Shown: positions 37,334 through 45,548 of the stretch, piece after piece
Layout: every line of letters starts with the position of its first letter
Position numbering within the stretch: position 1 is the stretch's first letter
Source: Calothrix sp. NIES-4105
GTDB taxonomy: Bacteria > Cyanobacteriota > Cyanobacteriia > Cyanobacteriales > Nostocaceae
Length of the DNA: 64,000 bases
Assembly (NCBI RefSeq): GCF_002368415.1
Contig: NZ_AP018290.1
Span: forward strand, 4,973,614 to 5,037,613
Reading direction: 5' to 3'
Made by a program: the position numbers and the translations under genes
Notes under the pieces: generated by a model
The model's input: only the letters and a program-made list of their open reading frames with translations
The model's database searches: none
Told to the model about the DNA's origin: nothing

Positions 37334-37392
37334 GGTGCATGACGCTACGAAAAAATTCAAACGTAGCAAGTGGACTACTAGCGTCACGCACC
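37334..37392. repeat. Hairpin repeat family (GGTGCATGACGCTA / TAGCGTCACGCACC)
   Basis: Fourteen-base arms at 37334-37347 and 37379-37392 pair with one mismatch. The right arm is identical to that of the copy at 43565-43622, and a related hairpin with different inner sequence lies at 54691-54750. The repeat is contained in the open frame upstream of the HigA-like gene. Confidence 0.8.
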
Positions 37393-37428
37393 AATTATTT
37401 GATTGTGACTCAAAAAAGGATTACACAA

Positions 37429-37797
37429 GTGGCACCTAAAGAAATCAACACAGATGAAGAATACGAACGTGCTTTAAAATTAGCAGAGCAACTAACGTTT
37501 ACAAAAAATCAAACTCCCGAACAAAGGGCACTATATAAATTGCTGGTAACACAAATTGAAGTATATGAGGCTGAAAACTACCCAATGGATGAAGTCAGAC
37601 CACATGAAGTACTTCAACATATAATAGAAGCAAGTGGTATTAGTCAAGCGGATTTAGCAAATCTCATTGGTTCAGAGAATGAAGTCTCTGATGTATTAAG
37701 CGGTAAAAAGCCTATTAATCAAACACAAGCTCAAGTTCTTGGTAAACGTTTTAAAGTATCACCTAGTTTGTTTATTGAGTCGGCGCCGAAAGTTTAA
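37429..37797 (+). CDS. HigA-like helix-turn-helix antitoxin without toxin
   Basis: A 122-aa protein. The N-terminal part (INTDEEYERALKLAEQL) and the middle (YPMDEVRPHEVLQHIIEASG) lead into an XRE helix-turn-helix (ISQADLANLIGSENEVSDVLSGKKPINQ). This is the HigA-type antitoxin architecture. No RelE/HigB toxin gene is adjacent, so it may be a solitary regulator. The open frame extends to 37306, but those codons lie in a hairpin repeat. GTG at 37429 has AAAGGA at good spacing and is chosen. The 3' end overlaps the convergent acetyltransferase gene by 26 bases. Confidence 0.82.
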   Translation: MAPKEINTDEEYERALKLAEQLTFTKNQTPEQRALYKLLVTQIEVYEAENYPMDEVRPHEVLQHIIEASGISQADLANLIGSENEVSDVLSGKKPINQTQAQVLGKRFKVSPSLFIESAPKV

Positions 37798-38311
37798 ATA
37801 ACTCAAGCTTCTTATTGTGGTATTTATTTGTGCTTCCTAATGGAACCATTCCTAACCTTTGAGTAACTCTAATTGATGCGATGTTATCCTGGTTGGCAAT
37901 CGAGTAAATTTCCCGTAGATTCAAAATATTAAATCCGTAATTAATGATTGCTATTGCTGCTTCTGTTGCATAACCTTTACCCCATGCAGATTTTTTCAAA
38001 TGCCAACCAATCTCATAATCTTCCGTAAACTGTCCATCATTACCTTTTAAAAGTATTAAAAGAATAGTTCCTACAATTTCTCCAGTTTCTTTAAGAACCA
38101 TTGCCCATAAACCAGTACCATTATTAAGCTGAGTAGCTCTTTTTAACCAACGCTCTAGTATATTTACCATTTGTTCAACGTCCGAAGCTTTGGTGGAGGA
38201 AAAAAAGCGAGTAACTTCAGGGTCGCTGTAAATCTTCAAAGCTTGCTCTGCATCATCTTGAGGTATCCAAGTGCGAATAACCAAACGGTCAGTTTCAGCA
38301 ATAATAGTCAT
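37772..38311 (-). CDS. GNAT family N-acetyltransferase (RimJ/RimL type)
   Basis: A 179-aa acetyltransferase. The N-terminal ETDRLVIRTWIPQDDAEQAL is typical of RimJ/RimL-like enzymes, the acetyl-CoA loop is KSAWGKGYATEAA, and the end shows NIASIRVTQRLGM. The substrate is unknown: protein N-termini or small amines are both possible. It converges on the HigA-like gene with a 26-base overlap. Confidence 0.87.
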   Translation of the reverse strand: MTIIAETDRLVIRTWIPQDDAEQALKIYSDPEVTRFFSSTKASDVEQMVNILERWLKRATQLNNGTGLWAMVLKETGEIVGTILLILLKGNDGQFTEDYEIGWHLKKSAWGKGYATEAAIAIINYGFNILNLREIYSIANQDNIASIRVTQRLGMVPLGSTNKYHNKKLELFKLSAPTQ

Positions 38312-38360
38312 AATATTCTAGAAGTGAGCAAGTTCTTTAAAATCGGTAAAGGTATAGTAA

Positions 38361-38921
38361 TTACTTAACTACCACTAAAATCATTTTTACATCTTTGATT
38401 AAATTACAATAAATTTCGCTTTCTTTAAGTAATAACTCTGTATCAGAAGCATTATTAGGATACCGTTCATACCATACCTCACTAGGAGTATAGGAAACAT
38501 CCATTAACTCAAAGTCAACATTCAGATATAAAGCAAGTAAAGTAAAAGCTTTCCCGCGCGCTTTCCACTCGTTGTTCAGTCGCTTTGAAAACATGCTCAA
38601 ACCAACAGGTGTAATAGGACGAACATGAGTTGGGTCATGAAAAAACCTATCACTGCGATGATGGGGAACTGTAATATATATCTTGGCGCCTGCCTTACAA
38701 ATTCGATACAGTTCTTGAATAATTTTCAAGTATACTTCTGTTTGCTGCCCCAGATGCTCTAATACATGATGCATCCTAATTTCAGCAACACTGTTATCTT
38801 CCCAAGGATAAGGAAAAGTTTCCAAATCAAATTTTAAGTCAGGGTTGCCAAACTTATCAACATTTAAATAACCAACGAGAAGATTGGCGCCGCATCCAAG
38901 ATTTAATCGAAAATCATTCAT
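38361..38921 (-). CDS. SAM-dependent methyltransferase-like protein
   Basis: A 186-aa class I methyltransferase fold. Motif I is LNLGCGANLLVGYLNVD, followed by HHVLEHL and the post-motif IYITVPHHRSD. Proteins like this often sit in polysaccharide or glycan gene neighbourhoods and methylate sugars. The substrate cannot be inferred. It is upstream of the acetyltransferase on the same strand. Confidence 0.82.
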   Translation of the reverse strand: MNDFRLNLGCGANLLVGYLNVDKFGNPDLKFDLETFPYPWEDNSVAEIRMHHVLEHLGQQTEVYLKIIQELYRICKAGAKIYITVPHHRSDRFFHDPTHVRPITPVGLSMFSKRLNNEWKARGKAFTLLALYLNVDFELMDVSYTPSEVWYERYPNNASDTELLLKESEIYCNLIKDVKMILVVVK

Positions 38922-39508
38922 ATTAATAAGTTCTCTATTACTAACTTTAAAGCTGCACAGTAGAAATCTACGATAAAGTAATCTATTGGTCGTTGTCTTA
39001 CTACTCTATATTTAAAGGTTTTTAAATAATTGTTCTATAGTTTCCTTTCTGCTGGTGTCTACTTTTTTCTTAGTTCTTTAGCTGCTTCTTTTAATTCTGG
39101 ATTGTATGGTAAGTAATAGTCTATTTCAAAGTAGATGTTTTTGCTTTGGCATTTTGAAGGAAGGCGTGCATTGTTGTATGTTGAGTCTATGTTGGGAAGG
39201 GAAGGGAGGTTAGGTTCTACGTTCGTTTTTCCATAAGACGTGAAAAGTCAGGGACAAGAGAGGTTGTTTATTGCAATTAGTGAGGATAAATACGACAATT
39301 TACAAAAAAAAGCCCCCCTGCCTTATTAAGGGGGCTACCGTGTACACATAAGTCTCTTTTTCTTCTCTTTCTTCTCTTTCTTTGTGTTCTTTGTGACGAG
39401 CGTGGTTTTTTAAAGAGATAAACCACTTTGAACACAAAGGGCACGAAGGGGGGAAAAGAAGGGGTTATTAAAGATGTGTGTACACGGCAGATTAAGGGGG
39501 GGGATAAA
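38922..39508. other. Non-coding region with composite repeats
   Basis: This 587-base region before the cupA stop contains no convincing gene. Its right part (39310-39508) is a composite of repeats described separately. An open frame at 39277-39564 is made of repeat sequence and is not taken as a gene. Confidence 0.6.
39310..39508. repeat. MITE-like composite repeat with inverted ends
   Basis: The left end carries CCCCCCTGCCTTATTAAGGGGGCTACCGTGTACACA-type sequence. The right end carries the inverse (TGTGTACACGGCAG then TTAAGGGGGGG). Between them lies the dispersed CACAAAGG/CACGAAGG repeat that is also seen near 21850, 49647, 54770 and 55585. It is about 200 bases long without coding capacity, the appearance of a miniature inverted-repeat element. 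Confidence 0.6.
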
Positions 39509-40831
39509 TTAACGATAATCTGGACTTTGAATTTGGCGTAACCGCGCGGCATCTCGCATTCCATATTCAGGACGGCAGAAGCGGCTTATTTGCATTTCAA
39601 AGAATTCGCGGTTTGCTTGTAAGTGTTTGGGGTTGGGGTCGTCTAATGGGTATAACAAAGCAGTTCGCAATGCTTGAATTACTGCTGAGGTTACGTTGTA
39701 CATTGACCGTTGGAAAGTAATACCCAATTGAATTAGGATGTCCTCGTCACCACGGCAATGTTCAAGGTAATAATCTTTAAGATATTTGGGTAAGAAATGC
39801 AACATGTCTTGCATTAAAAGTGTTGGTGGGATACCAGCGGTTCCTACTGGGAATACGTCGGCGTAAAGGATTCCGTAGTGGAAGTCTGTTTGCTTGTCGG
39901 GTACTTGACCTGCTTGGGCATTGTATGATTTTGTACCACGGAATGGCGCTGTACGGTAGAAGACGGCTTCGACGTAGGGTAGTGCTGCTTCGTATAGCCA
40001 GGTGAAACCTTTTGATTTAGGAATGACTTCGTAACATTCTCCGTCTACGTAAACGTGGTGGTAAATTGGGCGCCCAGCAATGGCGAAGATCCCATTTACC
40101 AGGAAGTTCATCGCGTCGGGTACACCTTTAAAGCCACCTTCGTCGTAAATATCCGACATTTCAAAGAAGACAGGCGCCATTACTTCCCAGAATAAACCTA
40201 GGTTGGAGTAATACGACATTTGGCGGCACTGTTCGATGAACATTTCTGGGAATAATTTATATAGTCCCATCATTAAGGGGTTGCGTTTGAAGTACGCTTT
40301 GATGGCGCGGTCAGCGTTCGCGCGGTATTCGTCTGAGTCTAGATAGGCATCAAATCGGTTGACAGGAGCGTACATGTGACGATGCCATAACATCGCGCGC
40401 ATACAAGCTTCGGCAAACTCCATATTTACCCGGTCGTGTAACAGGTGATGGAGTAGCTTTGGCATTTTACCCGTTTCACCCTTTTCCATGAACTCTAAAA
40501 GTTCAGGGTGTGCTGTTGCTGGGCCACGCCAAATTCTTAAGTCAGCATCGTCTCCAGCATAATGGTTGTGAAGCTGTAAATATTCTTCAGGAATAAAATA
40601 TTTGAAGAAGGGGAAGGGGTCTAAAAATACTTGTTCGGCAATATAAAGCAGGTCACGCCAGTAAAAATCCATTGGCACAGCGTAAGCTTTATATATACCA
40701 ATGATTTGCATTAGGTTTTCTGGTGTATCCGGCAGCATTGAACCACCTGCTTCTAAGCGATGAATGACATCGGCAAATTCGTGAGTTGAAGGTGGTAGTT
40801 TGGTAGTTTGTTTTTCTGGAGTTAGTACCAT
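39509..40831 (-). CDS. cupA: CO2 hydration protein of NDH-1MS complex
   Basis: A 440-aa protein matching the CupA/ChpY family: STHEFADVIHRLEAGGSMLPDTPENLMQII, MDFYWRDLLYIAEQVFLDPFPFFKYFIP and ADVFPVGTAGIPPTLLMQDMLHFLPKYLKDYY. With NdhF3 and NdhD3 it converts CO2 to bicarbonate at the thylakoid, driven by NDH-1 electron transport, as part of the inducible low-CO2 system. It is the last gene of the ndhF3-ndhD3-(CDP-AP)-cupA series. Choice of CupA over CupB rests on that neighbourhood. The usual cupS partner is not seen downstream. Confidence 0.93.
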   Translation of the reverse strand: MVLTPEKQTTKLPPSTHEFADVIHRLEAGGSMLPDTPENLMQIIGIYKAYAVPMDFYWRDLLYIAEQVFLDPFPFFKYFIPEEYLQLHNHYAGDDADLRIWRGPATAHPELLEFMEKGETGKMPKLLHHLLHDRVNMEFAEACMRAMLWHRHMYAPVNRFDAYLDSDEYRANADRAIKAYFKRNPLMMGLYKLFPEMFIEQCRQMSYYSNLGLFWEVMAPVFFEMSDIYDEGGFKGVPDAMNFLVNGIFAIAGRPIYHHVYVDGECYEVIPKSKGFTWLYEAALPYVEAVFYRTAPFRGTKSYNAQAGQVPDKQTDFHYGILYADVFPVGTAGIPPTLLMQDMLHFLPKYLKDYYLEHCRGDEDILIQLGITFQRSMYNVTSAVIQALRTALLYPLDDPNPKHLQANREFFEMQISRFCRPEYGMRDAARLRQIQSPDYR

Positions 40832-41195
40832 TGAGATTCCCTTATTTTAGGTTTTAGATTATTGTTGGGGGGCGGGTTTATAAATATTTTTCGTTTATGA
40901 CTAGCATATTTGTTAACCCGCCCTTACAGATGTTTTTCGTTTATGACTAGCATATTTGTTAACCCGCCCTTACAGATGTTTTTTGTTTATGACTAGCGTA
41001 TTTGTTAACCCGCCCTTACAAGATTATGTATCAGAGAGCTTCATTAACCCGTCTGTTTCTTCACGTAGTTTCAATGCATGAAAGAGACTTAATATGTCGT
41101 GTGTCCAGACTGGTAAGATTAGCGTCATCAATATTTCTTCGATACTGTGAACGGCGCCTACAATACAGCTAACCCATAAGGGAATAACTCCATTG
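40832..41195. other. Spacer with 46-bp tandem repeats in CO2-uptake operon
   Basis: This 364-base spacer between cupA and the CDP-alcohol transferase gene has no gene. It holds three 46-base repeats (see separate entry) and one GGCGCC. Confidence 0.6.
40887..41024. repeat. 46-bp tandem repeat, three copies
   Basis: The unit with TCGTTTATGACTAG and GTTAACCCGCCCTTACAGA is repeated at a 46-base period with few changes (copies aligned at 40892, 40938 and 40984). A GGCGGGTTTA at 40871 can pair with TAACCCGCC in the repeats. It lies in the transcribed spacer upstream of cupA. Confidence 0.85.
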
Positions 41196-41618
41196 TTAAA
41201 TCCTTTCCAATGCTAGAGTGGCAACAAAAAGCGTTATTCCCCAAAGTTTCGCGGAGTAAGTGTGGTAGCTTGCCCCTTTGCCATATTTAACAAAGTTAAC
41301 TAACCACCACATTAACTGCGCTACTAGTAATGTTATTAAAGGTAAACGACAAGCAATTACAACATCACGATGTACTATCCAAGCACTAGCTGCAACACAA
41401 ATATATAGAGTTACATCAGCCCAACTATCTGCTTGTCGTAATTGAGCGTTACTTACACCCAATTTACGAGCAATAATGCCGTCGAATATATCAGAAAGAA
41501 AGGCTACAACAAAAGCGATGATAAACCACAAGCCTGTCTTGCCATCCAAAGCATCCCAAAGGAGAAATGGAGCAATTAAAAATCGTAAAATTACAAGACT
41601 AATTGGAATGTAATTCAT
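41196..41618 (-). CDS. CDP-alcohol phosphatidyltransferase-like membrane protein
   Basis: A 140-aa integral membrane protein with the CDP-AP signature DIFDGIIAR followed eight residues later by LRQADSWAD. The canonical motif is DGx2ARx8Gx3Dx3D; here the Gly is Leu while all Asp and the Arg remain. These enzymes exchange CMP of a CDP-lipid for an alcohol, as in phosphatidylglycerol synthesis. The length is shorter than usual (about 180-200 aa). It lies inside the ndhF3-ndhD3-cupA set on the same strand, so it would be co-transcribed. Activity is uncertain because of the Gly change. Confidence 0.78.
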   Translation of the reverse strand: MNYIPISLVILRFLIAPFLLWDALDGKTGLWFIIAFVVAFLSDIFDGIIARKLGVSNAQLRQADSWADVTLYICVAASAWIVHRDVVIACRLPLITLLVAQLMWWLVNFVKYGKGASYHTYSAKLWGITLFVATLALERI

Positions 41619-41635
41619 CTAATTCCGCGTCTCCT

Positions 41636-41887
41636 GTACGGGCGGGTTTACCTATACCTTGGTAAATATCTAAAATTTAGGTGAACCGCGCCTCCTAAGT
41701 ACGGGCGGGTTTACCTATACCTTGGTAAATATCTAAAATTTAGGTGAACCGCGCCTCCTAAGTACGGGCGGGTTTACCTATACCTTGGTAAATATCTAAA
41801 ATTTAGGTGAACCGCGCCTCCTAAGTACGGGCGGGTTTACCTATACCTTGGTAAATATCTAAAATTTAGGTGAACCCGCCCCTCCTA
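41636..41887. repeat. 63-bp palindromic repeat in four tandem copies
   Basis: Units starting GTACGGGCGGGTTTACC are at 41636, 41699, 41762 and 41825, an exact 63-base period. Each contains an inverted repeat GGCGGGTTTACCTA ... TAGGTGAACC. Only the last copy keeps a complete CCCGCC right arm, while the first three read CCGCGCC. A diverged fifth copy (about 41915-41985) is within the ndhD3 coding sequence, and a partial relative occurs at about 30655-30685. Confidence 0.95.
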
Positions 41888-41897
41888 ACTTTTAAAT

Positions 41898-43454
41898 TTA
41901 TTTCATTGCTACTTCTGGGGTATAGGTAGGTTTATCTATATCGTGGTAAATCATTGATAATTTAGGTGAACCTGCCCCTGCTACTTTTTCCATTGCTGGA
42001 ATTGCAGCAACCATTGCGGTGGTGGTTGGCTCACTCCAACGTACTAAATTATTAGGCTGAAAACCTAGGTATATAATCAAACCAGCTAAAAGTAAGCCAG
42101 GGATTTTTTCTGACCACAAGGTGCGTGGATAATATGCTTCATAATTATCTAATTTGCCAAAGCAGGTGCGGTTGAGCAGAATTACAAAATATACTGCTGT
42201 TAAACCTGTGGCAATGACACACAGTAATGTTGGAATGGGAAAAACAGCGTAACTGCCTTGGAAAACAATAAACTCAGCTACAAATCCTGTCATCCCCGGA
42301 ATACCTGCACTTGCCATACCACCAAGAACTAGTAGTGCGCTGGTTAAAGGTAAACCGCGAATAGGACTCATTAAACCGTTGAGCTTATCAAGTTCGCGCG
42401 TGCCAACTTTAGCTTCGACGACTCCAACTAGGTGGAATAGCATCGCGAGTATTAAACCGTGACTCACCATTTGGGCAACGGCGCCAACAAGTGCCAGAGG
42501 TGTACTAGCAGCAGCAGCGAGTAAAATGTAACCCATGTGTCCAACCGAACTGTAAGCGACCATGCGCTTGATGTCCTTTTGAGCAACAGCAGTTACTGTT
42601 CCATAGACGGCACTAACTGCACCCCAAATTGCTAAAGTTGGTGCAATAATGCTCCACGCATCCGGAAATATTCCTAAACCAAATCTTAGTAAACCGTAAG
42701 TTCCAAGTTTTGCTAATACACCACCAAGGAGAATTGCTACAGGTGCTGATGCTTCAACATACGCATCAGGCAACCAAGTATGGAAAGGGACTAAAGGTAT
42801 TTTTATACCAAAGCCTACCACAACTCCAACTAACAAAAGTAATTGTAACCCTGTTGACAAGCTTTGTACTGAAATAGTATCCATTGCAAAGCTTCTAGAG
42901 CCTGTCAACCATACTATTCCTAGGAATGATGCCAGAATTAAGGCGCCTGATACAGCAGTATAAATTAAAAACTTAATTCCTGCGTAAGCTCGCCTTTCAC
43001 CACCCCAAATTGAAATTAAGAGGTAGAAGGGTATTAATTCAAATTCGTAGAACAGGAAAAATAGCAGTAAATTCTGTGCTGCAAACGCTCCTGCAACACC
43101 ACCACTGATTAGCAAAACCATCGAGTAAAAAAGTCTCGGACGTTCTGTCTCTTTACTGCTGCTATAAATTGCAATCCAAGTTAGGAAGCTATTTAGCACC
43201 AACATCAAAATTGATAAACCGTCCGCTCCTAGTTGATAGTTCAAACCGAGAGTTTCATTCCAGGGTAGATACTCAGTAAGCTGCATTCCTGGATTGGTAA
43301 CATCGAATTTGAGTAAAATAAACAGGTTCCAAAGAAAGACTAGTCCTGCAATAAACAAGCTTATAAACCGAATATTACCTGCAGGTAGCCTTTTTGGGAG
43401 TATGGCAACTACTAACGCACCTAAAATTGGCGCCCAAATTAAAACACTTAACAT
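41898..43454 (-). CDS. ndhD3: NDH-1 subunit 4, CO2-uptake type (NdhD3)
   Basis: A 518-aa proton-pumping membrane subunit. Antiporter-like motifs are LGADGLSILMLVLNSFLTWIAIY, FFLFYEFELIPFYLLISIWGG with the key Glu, KIPLVPFHTWLPDAYVEASAPVAILLGGVLAKLGTYG, and MVAYSSVGHMGYILL. It belongs to the NdhD3 group by its position between ndhF3 and cupA. The last ~25 residues (from VAGAG to PEVAMK) are encoded by a degenerate copy of the 63-base repeat that follows the gene, so this C terminus is repeat-derived. Confidence 0.93.
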   Translation of the reverse strand: MLSVLIWAPILGALVVAILPKRLPAGNIRFISLFIAGLVFLWNLFILLKFDVTNPGMQLTEYLPWNETLGLNYQLGADGLSILMLVLNSFLTWIAIYSSSKETERPRLFYSMVLLISGGVAGAFAAQNLLLFFLFYEFELIPFYLLISIWGGERRAYAGIKFLIYTAVSGALILASFLGIVWLTGSRSFAMDTISVQSLSTGLQLLLLVGVVVGFGIKIPLVPFHTWLPDAYVEASAPVAILLGGVLAKLGTYGLLRFGLGIFPDAWSIIAPTLAIWGAVSAVYGTVTAVAQKDIKRMVAYSSVGHMGYILLAAAASTPLALVGAVAQMVSHGLILAMLFHLVGVVEAKVGTRELDKLNGLMSPIRGLPLTSALLVLGGMASAGIPGMTGFVAEFIVFQGSYAVFPIPTLLCVIATGLTAVYFVILLNRTCFGKLDNYEAYYPRTLWSEKIPGLLLAGLIIYLGFQPNNLVRWSEPTTTAMVAAIPAMEKVAGAGSPKLSMIYHDIDKPTYTPEVAMK

Positions 43455-43472
43455 AACGTCTAATAAGTTTAA

Positions 43473-43548
43473 AGTGCTGAGTGCTGAGTGTTGAGTGTTG
43501 AGTGCTGAGTGAGTCGTGCTGAGTGCTGAGTATTGAGTGCTGAGTTTA
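43473..43548. repeat. STRR heptanucleotide array (GTGCTGA units)
   Basis: About ten units of GTGCTGA/GTATTGA type lie in the ndhF3-ndhD3 spacer, with inverse CTCAGCA units at about 43640-43668 that could pair with them. This is the same heptamer as at 1781-1834 and 61440-61587. Confidence 0.88.
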
Positions 43549-43564
43549 ATCCTAACTCGCGCCT

Positions 43565-43622
43565 GTGCGTGACGCTATAAAAATTTTAGAACAAAGCTAA
43601 TTATCTAGTAGCGTCACGCACC
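43565..43622. repeat. Hairpin repeat family (GTGCGTGACGCTA / TAGCGTCACGCAC)
   Basis: Perfect 13-base arms are separated by about 31 bases. The right arm is identical to the copy at 37379-37392, while the loop differs. Confidence 0.85.
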
Positions 43623-43658
43623 CTACCTCCTAACTTCTTACTCAGCACTCAGAACTTT

Positions 43659-45548
43659 CTACTCAGCACTAACATAAGATAGTGAAGCGGACATTAAATG
43701 CATAAATTCATCTCCCCAGAATTGCCAGGTTACGAAGGCGCCTAATAGACTAACTCCCAACACAACGGTTAATGCATAGAATTGTGTTTGTCCAGAGTTA
43801 CTGTATTTGAGTCCTTCACCACCACCAAGGGAAATTAAACCAAATAGGTTGACGATACCATCAACTACGAAGCGGTCAACAATATCAGTAAGTTTTGAAA
43901 TTAAATCGACACCCAATACTATGCTCGCACGGTACAGTTTGGGAGTGTAAAAATCGTAAGCTAGTAAGTTTTGTAGAGGTTTGAACGGTAGTCTAACTGG
44001 TTTGGGAATGAAGTCGCCCAAGTATATTACACCAGCAATGCTTACACCAAATATACTCGACCATATCAACAACAGAGCTACATCTTTGTTGAGTACTGCC
44101 CAGGAAGGTAGTAAAGAGAAGCTGTCTAATATCAATGGCAAGTGCAATACAAATCCAGCCAAAATAACCATTGGCAATACCATCGGCCAGAAAACTTCAG
44201 GAGAGCGTTCGCTCATCTGTTTAGCTTTGCCACCCCAAATTAAACCAAATTCGCGGGTTAAGCTAAAGGCTGTTAAAGCATTGACTGTAATTATTACTCC
44301 GACTAAAACAGGGTTAGTTGTCCACAGTGCGTCTGCGATTTTGAGCAGTGCCCAGAAACTTCCTAATGGTGGGAAACCAATCAATCCGAGGGCGCCTACT
44401 ATATAACATAGACCTGAGATTGGACGACGTGACCATAAACCACCAAGCAGTCTCACATCTTGAGTAATGCTATTCCAAACAATTCCACCTGTAGACATTA
44501 CTAACAATGCTGCTGACAAAGCATGGCTAAGTACTAATAACAATGCAGCTTCGTTTTGTTGAGTTCCAACAGCGATAAATATTAAACCCATGTAAGCACT
44601 TACCGAATATGACTGACAGCGCTTTACATCGATTTGTGCTATCGCAATAAGTGAAGCTCCTACTGCTGTTACAGAACCAATAGCTACCATTGCACTTGAC
44701 GCAAAAGGCGACAAGCTCAATACTGGCTGTAACTCTACCAAAACCCAGGCGCCGCTGGCAACGACTACCGAGTTCCGCAAAATTGTGCTTGGTACAGGCC
44801 CTTCCATCGCTTCATCTAGCCACAAGTGAAGTGGGAATTGCGCGCACTTACCCATCGGACCTGCAATTAACGCTAAACAGACTAAAGTTATTGCTGTAGG
44901 GTCAACATTTGCACTATAAGCCCACTGTCCTAAATCTGTATAGTTCCAAGTTTGTGCTAAAGGATATATACCTAATACACCCATCAACAAGATTAAATCA
45001 CCTATCCGTTTTGTCAGGAATGCGTCGCGCGCTCCTGTCACCACCAAAGGTTGACTAAACCATAGTCCTACTAATAAATAAGTTCCCAGCGTTAGTATCT
45101 CTAATATTACGTAACTACAGAACAAACTATTAGATAGAGTTAAACAACATAATCCTCCTTCAAATAGACCTAACAAAGAGAAAAAACGTCCCCAACCCCA
45201 GTCCATTTCCATGTAGCCGATAGCGTAAATCTGTGCTAGAAAGTTCAATCCACAGACTACAGTCATCGCAGCAACGTTAATAGATGTTACTTCTATATCT
45301 ATTGATATATTTAACCCAACCGTTGAAAGCCAAGGAATAAATATTTCTTGCGGTGGATGGTTTAAAGTTCCTGTTAGTGCTAAAGCGCAATGAATAAACG
45401 CTGTAGACGTCATAACTAGGTTCGCATAACCAGCCGGTCTTGGACCTGTGAGACGATTCACCCCAGGCGACCAAAGTAACGCTATAAGCCCACCCAGAAG
45501 GGCATAGCAAGGCACCAACCAAATGGTGTCAAGCAAGTACTGAATCAT
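43659..45548 (-). CDS. ndhF3: NDH-1 subunit 5, CO2-uptake type (NdhF3)
   Basis: A 629-aa membrane subunit of the NuoL family: VVCGLNFLAQIYAIGYMEMDWG, LSNSLFCSYVILEILTLGTYLLVGLWF, KCAQFPLHLWLDEAMEGPVPSTILRNSVVVASG and QIDVKRCQSYSVSAYMGLIF. With NdhD3 and CupA it makes the inducible NDH-1MS complex that couples cyclic electron flow to CO2 hydration. The F-D-Cup order is the classic ndhF3-ndhD3-cupA arrangement. The 619-base upstream region would carry the low-CO2-responsive promoter, and a 344-base inverted-repeat element sits there. Confidence 0.93.
   Translation of the reverse strand: MIQYLLDTIWLVPCYALLGGLIALLWSPGVNRLTGPRPAGYANLVMTSTAFIHCALALTGTLNHPPQEIFIPWLSTVGLNISIDIEVTSINVAAMTVVCGLNFLAQIYAIGYMEMDWGWGRFFSLLGLFEGGLCCLTLSNSLFCSYVILEILTLGTYLLVGLWFSQPLVVTGARDAFLTKRIGDLILLMGVLGIYPLAQTWNYTDLGQWAYSANVDPTAITLVCLALIAGPMGKCAQFPLHLWLDEAMEGPVPSTILRNSVVVASGAWVLVELQPVLSLSPFASSAMVAIGSVTAVGASLIAIAQIDVKRCQSYSVSAYMGLIFIAVGTQQNEAALLLVLSHALSAALLVMSTGGIVWNSITQDVRLLGGLWSRRPISGLCYIVGALGLIGFPPLGSFWALLKIADALWTTNPVLVGVIITVNALTAFSLTREFGLIWGGKAKQMSERSPEVFWPMVLPMVILAGFVLHLPLILDSFSLLPSWAVLNKDVALLLIWSSIFGVSIAGVIYLGDFIPKPVRLPFKPLQNLLAYDFYTPKLYRASIVLGVDLISKLTDIVDRFVVDGIVNLFGLISLGGGEGLKYSNSGQTQFYALTVVLGVSLLGAFVTWQFWGDEFMHLMSASLSYVSAE

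Noticed and set aside
39277-39564. 95-aa minus-strand open frame
   Set aside because: It consists of repeat DNA (Arg/Lys-rich translation of CTTTCTTCTC and palindromes) and overlaps the end of cupA.
41636-41887. Regular repeats resembling a CRISPR array
   Set aside because: The 63-base units are contiguous with no unique spacers and no cas genes are nearby, so this is a tandem repeat.
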